Under the pieces are notes generated by a model. It had not been told where the DNA came from, ran no database searches, and saw only the letters and a list, made by a program, of their open reading frames with translations. The translations under genes were made by a program, and so were the position numbers. Shown in pieces: positions 54,390 through 62,201 of a DNA stretch of 64,000 nucleotides (position 1 is its first letter; each line of letters begins with the position of its first letter). This DNA is from Chryseobacterium sp. ZHDP1 (lineage in GTDB: Bacteria > Bacteroidota > Bacteroidia > Flavobacteriales > Weeksellaceae). Location: contig NZ_CP075682.1 of NCBI RefSeq assembly GCF_018603435.1, positions 3,906,001 to 3,970,000 on the forward strand. The letters run 5' to 3'.

Positions 54390-54484
54390 TCAAAGAAAAG
54401 TGAATGGTGAATTTTTGCTTTGCAAGTGAATCTTAAAAATTGACTACGAAGTAAAATTGACGATTAATGATTCACAACAAAAAC

Positions 54485-54557
54485 GCTCTATTCGTCTAAC
54501 GGTTCAGGACGCCTGCCTTTCGAGCAGAAAACAAGGGTTCGATTCCCTTATAGAGTA
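54485..54557 (+). tRNA. tRNA-Glu(UUC)-like, copy 1 of an exact duplicate
   Basis: Acceptor GCTCTAT/ATAGAGT, anticodon stem CTGC/GCAG with loop CTTTCGA, T-arm AAGGG-TTCGATT-CCCTT. Identical to 54655-54727. Confidence 0.8.
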
Positions 54558-54654
54558 CAGGAAAGTGAAAAGGTGAATGGTGAGTTTTGCTCCGCAAGTG
54601 AATTTTAAGAATTGACTGCAAAGAAATTGACTATTCACAATTCACAACAAAAAC

Positions 54655-54727
54655 GCTCTATTCGTCTAACGGTTCAGGACGCCTGCCTTTCGAGCAGAAA
54701 ACAAGGGTTCGATTCCCTTATAGAGTA
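54655..54727 (+). tRNA. tRNA-Glu(UUC)-like, copy 2 of an exact duplicate
   Basis: Same sequence as 54485-54557. The repeat period of 170 bp includes the palindromic spacer, so the unit plus spacer was duplicated recently. Confidence 0.8.
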
Positions 54728-54838
54728 CAGAAAAGTGAATAGGTGAATGGTGAATTTTGCTCCACAAGTGAATTTTAAGAATTGACTACGAAGTAAATTG
54801 ACGATTGACAATTCACAAAGAAATAGGTTAAATGGAAA

Positions 54839-54916
54839 GAGAAAGGTTTGTCGAGCGCAGAAGATCTTTAAAAAAACATTACAGGCATAGTTTATAAATA
54901 TAGGCAGGCTTTTCTC
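54839..54916 (+). ncRNA. Candidate hairpin RNA family, copy D
   Basis: 5' arm GAGAAAGGTTTGTC pairs with 3' arm GGCAGGCTTTTCTC using G-U pairs. The internal segment GAGCGCAGAAGATCTTTA is shared with copy A/C. Located between Glu and Leu units. Confidence 0.5.
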
Positions 54917-55040
54917 GGACCTAAAAATATAAGTAATAAGTAATTAGCAATGAGTAATTATTTAAGGTTAATACGAATTATAAATTTATAGAAGATAATT
55001 TTTATTACTGATTACCAATTACTCATTACTAATGAAATCC

Positions 55041-55114
55041 GCGGGAATGGTGGAATTGGCAGACACACTTGATTTAGGCTCAAGGTTTTGGGGGTTCGAA
55101 TCCCTCTTCCCGTA
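55041..55114 (+). tRNA. tRNA-Leu(UAG)-like lacking the long variable arm
   Basis: Acceptor GCGGGAA/TTCCCGT (one G-U), anticodon stem CTTGA/TCAAG with loop TTTAGGC, T-arm GGGGG-TTCGAAT-CCCTC. The region between anticodon and T stems is only about six bases, whereas bacterial Leu tRNAs need a long variable arm. Confidence 0.65.
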
Positions 55115-55118
55115 CAGA

Positions 55119-55195
55119 ATATAAGTAATCGGTAATAAGCAATGGGTAATAAATTGCAGGCAAAAAATATTACTTATTACCAATTACTCATTATC
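55119..55195. repeat. Palindromic spacer family 2, representative copy
   Basis: The left arm ATAAGTAATCGGTAATAAGC pairs with a right arm TTACTTATTACCAATTACTC. Related copies occur near 53880-53917, 54186-54222, 54925-55033 and 55284-55362, always between array-2 units. Confidence 0.7.
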
Positions 55196-55204
55196 TATAA
55201 AATT

Positions 55205-55278
55205 GGGAAGAGTGGTGTAGCAGGTCTGCACGTTAGTCTGAAAAACTAAAGGTACAGGTTCGATTCCTGTCTGTTCCA
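55205..55278 (+). tRNA. tRNA-Phe(GAA)-like with weak acceptor stem
   Basis: Anticodon stem TTAGT/ACTAA with loop CTGAAAA, T-arm ACAGG-TTCGATT-CCTGT. The acceptor GGGAAGA against CTGTTCC has at least two non-pairs, so it is poorer than a normal tRNA. Confidence 0.65.
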
Positions 55279-55367
55279 CGAGATATCAGTAATAAGTAAT
55301 GTGCAATAAGTAATGAATTATGTGCAAAAAAAATTACTAATTACCTATTACTCATTACTTATAAAAC

Positions 55368-55440
55368 TGATTCATAGTGTAATTGGTCAGCACACAAGAC
55401 TTTGACTCTTGTTGTTCAGGTTCGAGTCCTGATGAATCAA
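55368..55440 (+). tRNA. tRNA-Gln(UUG)-like
   Basis: Acceptor TGATTCA/TGAATCA, anticodon stem CAAGA/TCTTG with loop CTTTGAC, T-arm TCAGG-TTCGAGT-CCTGA. A complete cloverleaf with the U1 start typical of Gln tRNAs. Confidence 0.85.
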
Positions 55441-55448
55441 CAAAAACT

Positions 55449-55519
55449 ACTCCGATGGTGTAATGGCAGCATCTCAGTCTCCAAAACTGATGGTATTGGT
55501 TCGAGTCCGGTTTGGAGTG
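55449..55519 (+). tRNA. tRNA-Trp(CCA)-like
   Basis: Acceptor ACTCCGA/TTGGAGT (one G-U), anticodon stem TCAGT/ACTGA with loop CTCCAAA, T-arm ATTGG-TTCGAGT-CCGGT. Discriminator G. Confidence 0.75.
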
Positions 55520-55647
55520 CAGGAATGTTAATGGTCAATGGTGAATTTGCTTCACAAGTGAATTTTAAATTGACAATACAATGAATTTACAATTTACAAT
55601 TGACGTAATTATTAAAATTTAAACAAAACAAAAAACATGTAGAAAAA

Positions 55648-56133
55648 ATGGAAACGCAACAACAAGTATGGCAGAACATGACAGGGAAAATTTTCCAAAA
55701 CTCTATCAAACAACTGGTAGAAGAAGCCATCATCCGCGAACAGGCAAATGGACACCGACTGAAGGTTTGTGTAGGTTCAGATTCCCATGTATACGGGAAT
55801 GCCATTAATTATGCTACGGCAGTAGTGTTTATTCGTGAGGGAAAAGGAGCGTTTACCTTTATCAGAAAAGAAAGAGAAATACAGACTATCAGTATCAAAG
55901 AACGTATGCTGAACGAGGTGAACAAATCCGTAGAAATTGCTTACGCCATTTGCGCTGTTCTGGATGCTTATGGAGTGGAAATGGAGGTACACGCAGACAT
56001 TAACACCGATCCGGATTTCAAATCCAATGTTGCCTTAAGAGACGCAATGGGATATATTCTGGGAATGGGGTATGTGTTTAAAGCAAAACCTTACGCCTTC
56101 GCAAGTTCCAATTGTGCTGATATGATGGTGTGA
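55648..56133 (+). CDS. YkuK-like RNase H-fold protein
   Basis: A 161-residue protein. VCVGSDSHVYGNAINYATAVVFIREGKGAF is the first RNase H-fold hairpin with an acidic residue. Then come IKERMLNEVNKSVEIAYAICAVLD and VEMEVHADINTDPDFKSN with further acidic residues. This matches the DUF458/YkuK family. It is first after array 2 and 128 bp from the Trp unit. A role in cutting or trimming RNA is inferred from fold and context. Confidence 0.8.
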   Translation: METQQQVWQNMTGKIFQNSIKQLVEEAIIREQANGHRLKVCVGSDSHVYGNAINYATAVVFIREGKGAFTFIRKEREIQTISIKERMLNEVNKSVEIAYAICAVLDAYGVEMEVHADINTDPDFKSNVALRDAMGYILGMGYVFKAKPYAFASSNCADMMV

Positions 56134-56204
56134 TGAAATAGCTGGAAGCGGGATGTATGGAAATTAGAGTTTTTAATTTTCTACATTTATTTTAAAGCTT
56201 TCAG

Positions 56205-56237
56205 AAACCTCACAGGTTTTCAAAACCTGTGAGGTTT
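56205..56237. repeat. Perfect 33-bp palindrome, copy 1
   Basis: AAACCTCACAGGTTTT, one C, then the exact complement. Identical to 58842-58874. It could act as a terminator or REP-like element. Confidence 0.75.
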
Positions 56238-56257
56238 AAAGTAATAACAAATAAAAA

Positions 56258-57070
56258 ATGAAAACAATTTTAATCATCAACGGAGAAAAATACTGGCAGG
56301 ATTATTTTGCAGGATTTGATGTGGTTCAGAAAAAAGTTCAGACCTCAGAATTTATCGTAAAAAATGCTGAACTGTATGTTATTGATGAGAATGGAGTCTG
56401 CAAACCGGATGTTATTTTTTGGAGATTGGGAGCGATCAATCCTGAAGCAAAACACAGAAATATTTTGGAATTGATTGAATATTCAGGAATTCCATGCGTG
56501 AATTCAGCTTCGACATTATTAATAGGTTACGACAGATTATCCATGTTAAACAGATTAAAAAAGCTTGGATTACCTGTGATTGATTTTAATGTAGCAACTA
56601 ATACAACTCAATTGAAAAATCTGGAAATGCAGTTTCCTTTCGTGGTTAAAGTTGGAAATCATCATGGTGGATATGGAAAAAGTCTGGTTTCAACCGAAGA
56701 ACAATGGGAAGAACTGAAAGATTTACTCTTTATTCATCAGGATTATGTGACGACAGAGAAATTTATTGATTATCAATATGATATCCGTTATCTGGCTGTC
56801 AATGATAAAGTCTGGGCAATGAAAAGAAAAGGTAAATATTGGAAAGCCAATTCTTTAACTCAGGAATATCAACTCATCGAGCCCGAAAAAGAATGGATAG
56901 AAAAAATAAAACTGTTACAGGAAAATATCAATGCAGATATTATTGCCATTGATATTCTGGAAACAGAAAACGGAGAAAAAATAATTGTAGAATACAACGA
57001 TATTCCCGGACTTTCAGGATTTCCTGAAGATGCAAAACTGGAATTGGCGGGTATTGTAAAAAACAAATAA
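56258..57070 (+). CDS. RimK-like ATP-grasp ligase
   Basis: A 270-residue protein. The N-terminal domain contains DVIFWRLGAINPEAKHRNILELIEYSGIPCVNSASTLL, followed by an ATP-grasp core with FPFVVKVGNHHGGYGKSLV (ATP-binding Lys and Gly loop), DIRYLAVNDKVWAMKRK and ADIIAIDILETENGEKIIVEYNDIPG (metal Glu/Asn). It is likely to ligate an amino acid or another carboxylate to an amine. First of two adjacent ATP-grasp genes (24 bp apart) in the RNA-repair cluster. Confidence 0.8.
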   Translation: MKTILIINGEKYWQDYFAGFDVVQKKVQTSEFIVKNAELYVIDENGVCKPDVIFWRLGAINPEAKHRNILELIEYSGIPCVNSASTLLIGYDRLSMLNRLKKLGLPVIDFNVATNTTQLKNLEMQFPFVVKVGNHHGGYGKSLVSTEEQWEELKDLLFIHQDYVTTEKFIDYQYDIRYLAVNDKVWAMKRKGKYWKANSLTQEYQLIEPEKEWIEKIKLLQENINADIIAIDILETENGEKIIVEYNDIPGLSGFPEDAKLELAGIVKNK

Positions 57071-57094
57071 AAGAACCTTAAAAAATTAATAATC

Positions 57095-57871
57095 ATGTAT
57101 TTTTTAGTTCAGGCTAATATATATTTAGATCCCGATCATTACAGAATTTTTGATGCTTTGGACGAATTAAATATTGATTACAGCGTAATTAATATTCCTC
57201 CAACCGCACAAAAAATTGACTTCGAAACAGACAGAAAAGATGTTTTCGTATACGGTTCGGTGACGATTGCAAGATTGGCAAAGCAAAATACAGATTGGTT
57301 TCCAGGTTCTTTTTACGGAGGTAATCATTTGTATGAAGTGTATTCCAAATATTATGGTGAAAACCTTCTTAATCACAAAGTTTCCGTTCATAAAATTTCA
57401 GAAGAATTGATTTGGAAAAAAGATGAACTCAAATTCATCAAACCTTACAATGAAGCGAAAATTTTTACAGGAAAAGTCTTCAACGAAACGGAATGGAAAG
57501 ATTTTGCTTTTGAAGCATTGCAAAATCAAACCAACAGAATTACAGAAGATTCTTTGGTTCAGATTTCTGAAGCAAAACGAACAATAAAAGAAGCAAGACT
57601 TTGGATTGTTGGCGGACAGATTATTGATGCAGGATATTATAAATTAAATGATCATGCTCCTTTTGAGGAAAAAGTTTCAGAAGAAGGATTGAATTTCGCC
57701 AATGAAATGATTCAGCTTTTCAATCTGGAAGAAGCTTTTGTAATGGATATTTGCTTCACAGATGAAGGATGGAAGATTGTTGAAATCAACTGCATCAACA
57801 GTTCCGGATTTTATCCGAATACAAACGTGAAAAGTATTATCAAAGCTTTGAATATTTACTTTTCGAATTAA
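57095..57871 (+). CDS. ATP-grasp protein of the R2K clade (DUF4343-like)
   Basis: A 258-residue protein with a divergent ATP-grasp C-terminal half: LKFIKPYNEAKIFTGKVF, LVQISEAKRTIKEARLWIVGGQIIDAGYY, FVMDICFTDEGWKIVEINCINSSGFYP. The glutamate/asparagine metal site VEINCINSSG is intact. The short glycine-poor N-terminal region and YGSVTIARLAKQ fit R2K family 3 (DUF4343), which I recall from RNA-repair gene neighbourhoods. Possible peptide or nucleotide ligase. Confidence 0.7.
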   Translation: MYFLVQANIYLDPDHYRIFDALDELNIDYSVINIPPTAQKIDFETDRKDVFVYGSVTIARLAKQNTDWFPGSFYGGNHLYEVYSKYYGENLLNHKVSVHKISEELIWKKDELKFIKPYNEAKIFTGKVFNETEWKDFAFEALQNQTNRITEDSLVQISEAKRTIKEARLWIVGGQIIDAGYYKLNDHAPFEEKVSEEGLNFANEMIQLFNLEEAFVMDICFTDEGWKIVEINCINSSGFYPNTNVKSIIKALNIYFSN

Positions 57872-57881
57872 AAAATAAGCA

Positions 57882-58253
57882 ATGGAAATAACAAAAAGAT
57901 TACTGTTTCTGGATGATATAAGATATCCGATTGAAGCATATCATTATACCAAGCAGGATATTTTCCTCAGAAAAGACTGGCATATCGTTCGGAATTACAA
58001 ACAGTTTGTCAACAGGATTTTGGAAAAAGGACTTCCGGAAATGATCTCTTTTGACCACGATCTTGCCGATGAACATTATTTGAAGCCCCATTCTCAGGAA
58101 TTTGTTGAAAAAACAGGCTACGATTGTGCAAAATGGCTGGTAGAATATTGCATGGATAATTATTTGGATTTGCCACAGTTCTATTGCCATTCCATGAATC
58201 CTGTCGGAAAAGAAAATATTGAAAGCCTTTTAAAAAACTTTAAAAATTTATAA
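57882..58253 (+). CDS. Cyclic-phosphate-processing receiver-like domain protein (cREC)
   Basis: A 123-residue protein: LFLDDIRYP at the start, ISFDHDLADEHY in the middle, TGYDCAKWLVEYC and YCHSMNPVGKENI. This is the cREC family, a receiver-like fold with DD and DHDL acidic/His residues proposed to process cyclic phosphate ends of RNA. It starts 10 bp after the R2K gene and its stop overlaps the DinB-like start by one base, so the three genes are co-translated. Confidence 0.85.
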   Translation: MEITKRLLFLDDIRYPIEAYHYTKQDIFLRKDWHIVRNYKQFVNRILEKGLPEMISFDHDLADEHYLKPHSQEFVEKTGYDCAKWLVEYCMDNYLDLPQFYCHSMNPVGKENIESLLKNFKNL

Positions 58254-58810
58254 TGGATATTTTCAGATTCATTCAGGACATAAAAACGCATTTAAAACTC
58301 AGTTTTTATGAGGTTGATAAATGGTTTCATAAAGACAATAAAACGTTGAATTTTCAACCTTCAAATGGAGGTTGGACAGTTCAGCAGATTTTAGAACATA
58401 TTTATCTCACGAACTTTTATCTGTTGATACTCATTGAAAAGGGCTCAAAAAAAGCAATGCGGAATTATCTGCATCTTGATTTGAATCTTGAAATAAAAAA
58501 TTACCGTTTCAATCAGGAAAAGTTTGAAAAAGTAGGTGAATATGGAGCTTTTGAATGGATAAGACCAGAACATATGGAGCCGAAAGGAGAATTAAATTTA
58601 ACTGAAATAAGAAGTTTAATTACTCAGCAATATCATCAATGCTTAAGTTATTTAGACCTGATGAAAAACGGGGAAGGTCTTCTCTGCAAAACGACAATGA
58701 CAGTAAATGAACTGGGGAAAATCAATGTGTACGAGTACATTTATTTCCTTTCGCTTCATGCTCAGCGACACCTTACTCAGATGAAAAATAATGAATTAGA
58801 AGCGATTTGA
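58253..58810 (+). CDS. DinB-like four-helix protein
   Basis: A 185-residue DinB/YfiT-type protein: GGWTVQQILEHIYLTNFYLLILIEK carries the first metal His, and FLSLHAQRHLTQMKN carries the HxxxH end. Members are metal-dependent thiol or hydrolase-like enzymes, mostly uncharacterised. Its overlap with the cREC gene implies a linked role here, but no substrate can be given. Confidence 0.75.
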   Translation: MDIFRFIQDIKTHLKLSFYEVDKWFHKDNKTLNFQPSNGGWTVQQILEHIYLTNFYLLILIEKGSKKAMRNYLHLDLNLEIKNYRFNQEKFEKVGEYGAFEWIRPEHMEPKGELNLTEIRSLITQQYHQCLSYLDLMKNGEGLLCKTTMTVNELGKINVYEYIYFLSLHAQRHLTQMKNNELEAI

Positions 58811-58841
58811 ATGCTTGGATTGTCTTTTTCAGACAGTAGTG

Positions 58842-58874
58842 AAACCTCACAGGTTTTCAAAACCTGTGAGGTTT
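58842..58874. repeat. Perfect 33-bp palindrome, copy 2
   Basis: Identical to 56205-56237, downstream of the DinB-like gene and 29 bp before the Rnl2 ligase start. The two copies bracket the ATP-grasp/cREC/DinB unit. Confidence 0.75.
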
Positions 58875-58902
58875 AAGTAAAAACAAACTAAAAATTAAAA
58901 AA

Positions 58903-59919
58903 ATGATTTTCAAAACATATAACTCAATAGAAAACGCTTACCAGACCCGGGTAATCGATCAGATCAGGATTCAGGGTTTTGGGGATGAGGTTTTCATCGT
59001 GCAGGAGAAAGTTCACGGTGCTAATTTCTCTTTCTTTACCGATGGAAAGGAAATTAAAATCGGGAAGAGAACCGCTTTCATCGAAAAGGATGAAAAATTC
59101 TTCAACGCACATCAGATTTTAGAACGTTACAGAAAAAACGTCATCGAAGTATTCGAAAAAGTGAAAAATATTCATCCGGATGTAGAGACGGTCGTAATCT
59201 ACGGTGAATTGTTCGGTGGAGGTTACAAACACAAACAAGTGGAACCCATAAAAGATGCGGTAAAAGTGCAGAAAGGTGTTGAATATGCACCTCACAACGA
59301 ATTTTACGCATTCGACATTAAATTGAACGGAACTACTTATCTGGATACCGATGTGGTGAATGAAATTTTCGAAGAAACCGGATTTTTCTATGCAAAAATT
59401 CTTTTTCAGGGAACTTTGGAAGATGCTTTGAAGTTTCCGAATGTTTTCGATTCTAAAATTCCGGGCTGGCTTGGGCTTCCTGAAATCGATAACAATATGT
59501 GTGAGGGAACCATTTTGAAAACTTTGAAAACCAGATATTTTGGAAACGGCTCAAGAGTCATTTTGAAAAATAAAAATGAAAAATGGATCGAGAAATCTAA
59601 AGTGGTAAGAAAACAGGAAAAAACCGTTCAAAAGCAAATCAGCTTTAGCGAAAAAGCTCATAATATCTGGGAAGAAATTCAAAAATATGCAACAGTAAAC
59701 AGGTTAAACAACGTGGTCAGCAAAATTGGCGAATTTGAACCCAAAATGGTTGGTAAAGTCATTGGTCTTTTTGCGCAGGATATTTTAGAAGATTTTGAAA
59801 AAGATTTTCCGAAAGTTTTCGAAACCATTGAGAAAGAAGAACAGAAAAGAATCAATAAAAAACTGAATTCTTTAGTGATTGACATCGTAAAAGAAGAATT
59901 AATTTCCACAAAAGTATAG
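58903..59919 (+). CDS. Rnl2-family RNA ligase
   Basis: A 338-residue protein, close to the 334 of T4 Rnl2. Nucleotidyltransferase motif I is EKVHGANF with Lys36 as the adenylated residue. KIGKRTAFI, motif III VVIYGELFGGGY, IIIa EFYAFDIKLNG, IV CEGTILKTLK and V RVILKNKNEKW are all present, and the helical C-terminal domain needed for sealing is present too. It joins 5'-phosphate and 3'-OH RNA ends, usually nicks in duplex. In context the likely substrate is cut tRNA anticodon loops. Confidence 0.92.
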   Translation: MIFKTYNSIENAYQTRVIDQIRIQGFGDEVFIVQEKVHGANFSFFTDGKEIKIGKRTAFIEKDEKFFNAHQILERYRKNVIEVFEKVKNIHPDVETVVIYGELFGGGYKHKQVEPIKDAVKVQKGVEYAPHNEFYAFDIKLNGTTYLDTDVVNEIFEETGFFYAKILFQGTLEDALKFPNVFDSKIPGWLGLPEIDNNMCEGTILKTLKTRYFGNGSRVILKNKNEKWIEKSKVVRKQEKTVQKQISFSEKAHNIWEEIQKYATVNRLNNVVSKIGEFEPKMVGKVIGLFAQDILEDFEKDFPKVFETIEKEEQKRINKKLNSLVIDIVKEELISTKV

Positions 59920-59970
59920 TTTTGAGAGTTATGCTGATGAATAAAACTTTTGTGATTAAAACTATTAAAA

Positions 59971-60561
59971 ATGAAAAAGATAAGTACATTATTCAAAAAA
60001 GATATACATAATTTAGGAAGAGTTATTAACGAAATTAATCCTGAAAACAACTGGGTTTTTGATGGGAAAGCTATTGCTACACAAAAGTTTGATGGTTCTG
60101 CATGTGCAGTAATCAACGGTAAATTATACAAAAGATACGATGCCAAAAAAGGAAAAACAGCTCCTGCAGGCGCAATTCCGTGTCAGGAAGCAGATCTTAT
60201 TACAGGTCATCATCCGCATTGGGTAGCGTGTGATATTGATAAAAAAGAAGATCAATACTTCTGGGAAGGTTTCAGTGCTTTGGCTGAATTGGGCAGGGTG
60301 GAAGATGGAACCTACGAACTCATTGGTGAAAAGATACAAGGAAATCCTGAGAATATTAAAGGTCATTTATTGGTAAAACATGGCAAAAATATTCTTAGTT
60401 TAGAAAGTCTGGACTTTGAATTTATCAAGAGCTTTTTGAGCAATCCCGAAAATGATATGGAGGGTATTGTTTTCCATCATACTGCTGACAATCGTATGTG
60501 CAAAATCAGAAAATCTGATTTTGGTGTACGAAGAATATCAGTAAAAGAACTTATTGTTTAA
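59971..60561 (+). CDS. RLIG1-like RNA ligase (DUF5565)
   Basis: A 196-residue protein with motif I ATQKFDGSACAV (Lys39), GTYELIGEKIQGNPENIKGHLLVKHG, and MEGIVFHHTADNRMCKIRKSDFGV covering motifs IV and V. The combination of ELIG-x-x-I-x-GNP and EGIV-x-H is shared with vertebrate RLIG1 (C12orf29) and not with Rnl1, Rnl2 or RtcB. Lys, Asp, Gly and the C-terminal Lys pair are intact. A second, single-domain ligase beside Rnl2 suggests different end or structure preferences. Confidence 0.82.
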   Translation: MKKISTLFKKDIHNLGRVINEINPENNWVFDGKAIATQKFDGSACAVINGKLYKRYDAKKGKTAPAGAIPCQEADLITGHHPHWVACDIDKKEDQYFWEGFSALAELGRVEDGTYELIGEKIQGNPENIKGHLLVKHGKNILSLESLDFEFIKSFLSNPENDMEGIVFHHTADNRMCKIRKSDFGVRRISVKELIV

Positions 60562-60947
60562 TAAAGATGAAGTTTCGGTAATATATTTACCGGAACTTTT
60601 TACGTGTTAAATTGAACCATAAACTGATCTGACTAATATGCAGAAAGTTTGTCATTCTGACACAGCCTGAAAGGATGCGAACGAAGTTCAGAGAATCTAC
60701 ACAATATTTTTTTAGAGATTCTTCACTCCACTTAGTTCCATTCAGAATGACAGCAGAAATAATTAATTATTGTTAAAAAAATCTGATTGTCTTTAATTTG
60801 TCATAATAAAAACCTCTGCGATCTTGGTTAAGTTTTAACGCCTCTGCGAACCTTAAAAACAGTTTGTTTATAAAAAATCTTTGCGTGCTTAGCGTTAAAA
60901 TCAAGTATTATGATTGATAACGGATAATCAAAAAAAAATTAGAAAAA
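60562..60947. other. 386-bp gap with REP-like repeat
   Basis: Contains one copy of a roughly 110-bp palindromic repeat at about 60646-60755 (GTCATTCTGACACAGCCTG at one end, CAGAATGAC at the other). A near-identical copy lies at about 63118-63221. No gene. Confidence 0.6.
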
Positions 60948-61892
60948 ATGTTACAGGCAGAAATAAAAAGTCTATTAAAAGAAGACATCAGTATATTAAT
61001 AAAAGTACCCAATTCAGCAAAGCATTATCTGTGCGATTGTGGTGAAGCGAGTTTACTGACGGTAAAAGAAGTACAGTCGGTTTCAGCGATATTCATAAGT
61101 CATACTCACATTGATCACTTTTCCAATTTCGACGGAATTTTCAGACATCAGATTGGAAGTGGTGAGAAAATCGTGATTTGCGGACCGAAAAATATTCATC
61201 AGCAGATTGAAGCAAGGTTAAAATCTTACACTTGGAATTTAATTGATGAAAATGCGATTGAATATGAGATTAGAGAAATCGTTTCTAAAGAAGAAATTAA
61301 TGTCTACAAAATTCGTCCTCCACATTGGAATCTGGAATTGATAGAAACTCAGAATTTCCTTTTTGAAGACAAATATGTGAATGTTGATTTTGCAATTTTG
61401 GATCACAAAACAGATTCTATCGCGTATTTATTCAGGGAAAAAGATTCAGTGACTTTTAATGAAAACGGTTTAGAATTCAAAAAAGGAAAATGGATCAGCG
61501 AACTGAAGAAAGCTTTTGAAAACAACGATTCCGACAAAGAAATTGAAATCGAAGGAACAATTTATAAAGCCTCCGGTTTATTTCACTTTCTGACTCGAAA
61601 CAAAGGATATAAACTAGGCGTAATCATGGATCACGCAGTCTGCGAGGACAATTATGAAAAGATCAAAACAGTTTTCAGGGAAGCGGATATGGTGTACATC
61701 GAAACTTTTTACAAAGATGAAGATCAGGAATTTGCAAAGATCAACCATCACAGTTTTGCTTCTGCATCCGGTAAAATCATGAAAGAATGTGAAGTAAAAG
61801 AAGCCGTTCCTATTCACTTTTCAAGACGATATGTCGAAAGCGATCAACTGGAAATTGAAACCGCTTTTTATAAAGCATTTCAGGGAAATTAA
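60948..61892 (+). CDS. RNase Z-like MBL-fold enzyme
   Basis: A 314-residue protein with the metallo-beta-lactamase motif SHTHIDH (His52, His54, Asp56, His57), LGVIMDHAV (metal Asp), MVYIETFYKD and a final His in VPIHFSRRY. Gene order and the absence of a long exosite resemble short tRNase Z. However, a PxKxRN loop is not obvious, so it may be a related phosphodiesterase. tRNA 3' processing or removal of cyclic phosphates fits the locus. Confidence 0.8.
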   Translation: MLQAEIKSLLKEDISILIKVPNSAKHYLCDCGEASLLTVKEVQSVSAIFISHTHIDHFSNFDGIFRHQIGSGEKIVICGPKNIHQQIEARLKSYTWNLIDENAIEYEIREIVSKEEINVYKIRPPHWNLELIETQNFLFEDKYVNVDFAILDHKTDSIAYLFREKDSVTFNENGLEFKKGKWISELKKAFENNDSDKEIEIEGTIYKASGLFHFLTRNKGYKLGVIMDHAVCEDNYEKIKTVFREADMVYIETFYKDEDQEFAKINHHSFASASGKIMKECEVKEAVPIHFSRRYVESDQLEIETAFYKAFQGN

Positions 61893-62159
61893 TTGACCTG
61901 AGTTCGTGATAAGTCTTCTTAAACGCAAGGTAAAACAAAGAGTTTCAATTATTAAGAATTCAGCTTTTAAGATATACAAAGGCGTAAAACTTATCAAAGT
62001 AATACCATTTTTGTCTTTTTTAAATAAACGAAGTGCCTTTGTTTAGCTTGTAAACTTTCAATAAGTAAAAAAAATCTTTTGTTTTTCTTTGCGATAAATT
62101 AATATGATTTTATAAATCAGGTATTTAAGTTTATTTCTTATCCCGAGCTGAGGTTAATT
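61891..62159. repeat. Imperfect long inverted repeat
   Basis: AATTGACCTGAGTTCGTGAT at 61891 pairs imperfectly with the segment at 62137-62159 (ATCCCGAGCTGAGGTTAATT). The 220-bp interior has no supported gene. Confidence 0.5.
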
Positions 62160-62201
62160 AAAATTATTTATTCAATTAAAATTAAAAAACTAAAAATAAT
62201 C

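Noticed and set aside
53410..54410. Frames of 60-75 codons in array 2
   Set aside because: They overlap tRNA-like units and hairpins and have no independent support.
52741..55519. CRISPR-like repeat/spacer arrangement
   Set aside because: The repeated parts are tRNA-like units and palindromic hairpins of variable length, not direct repeats with constant-length spacers.
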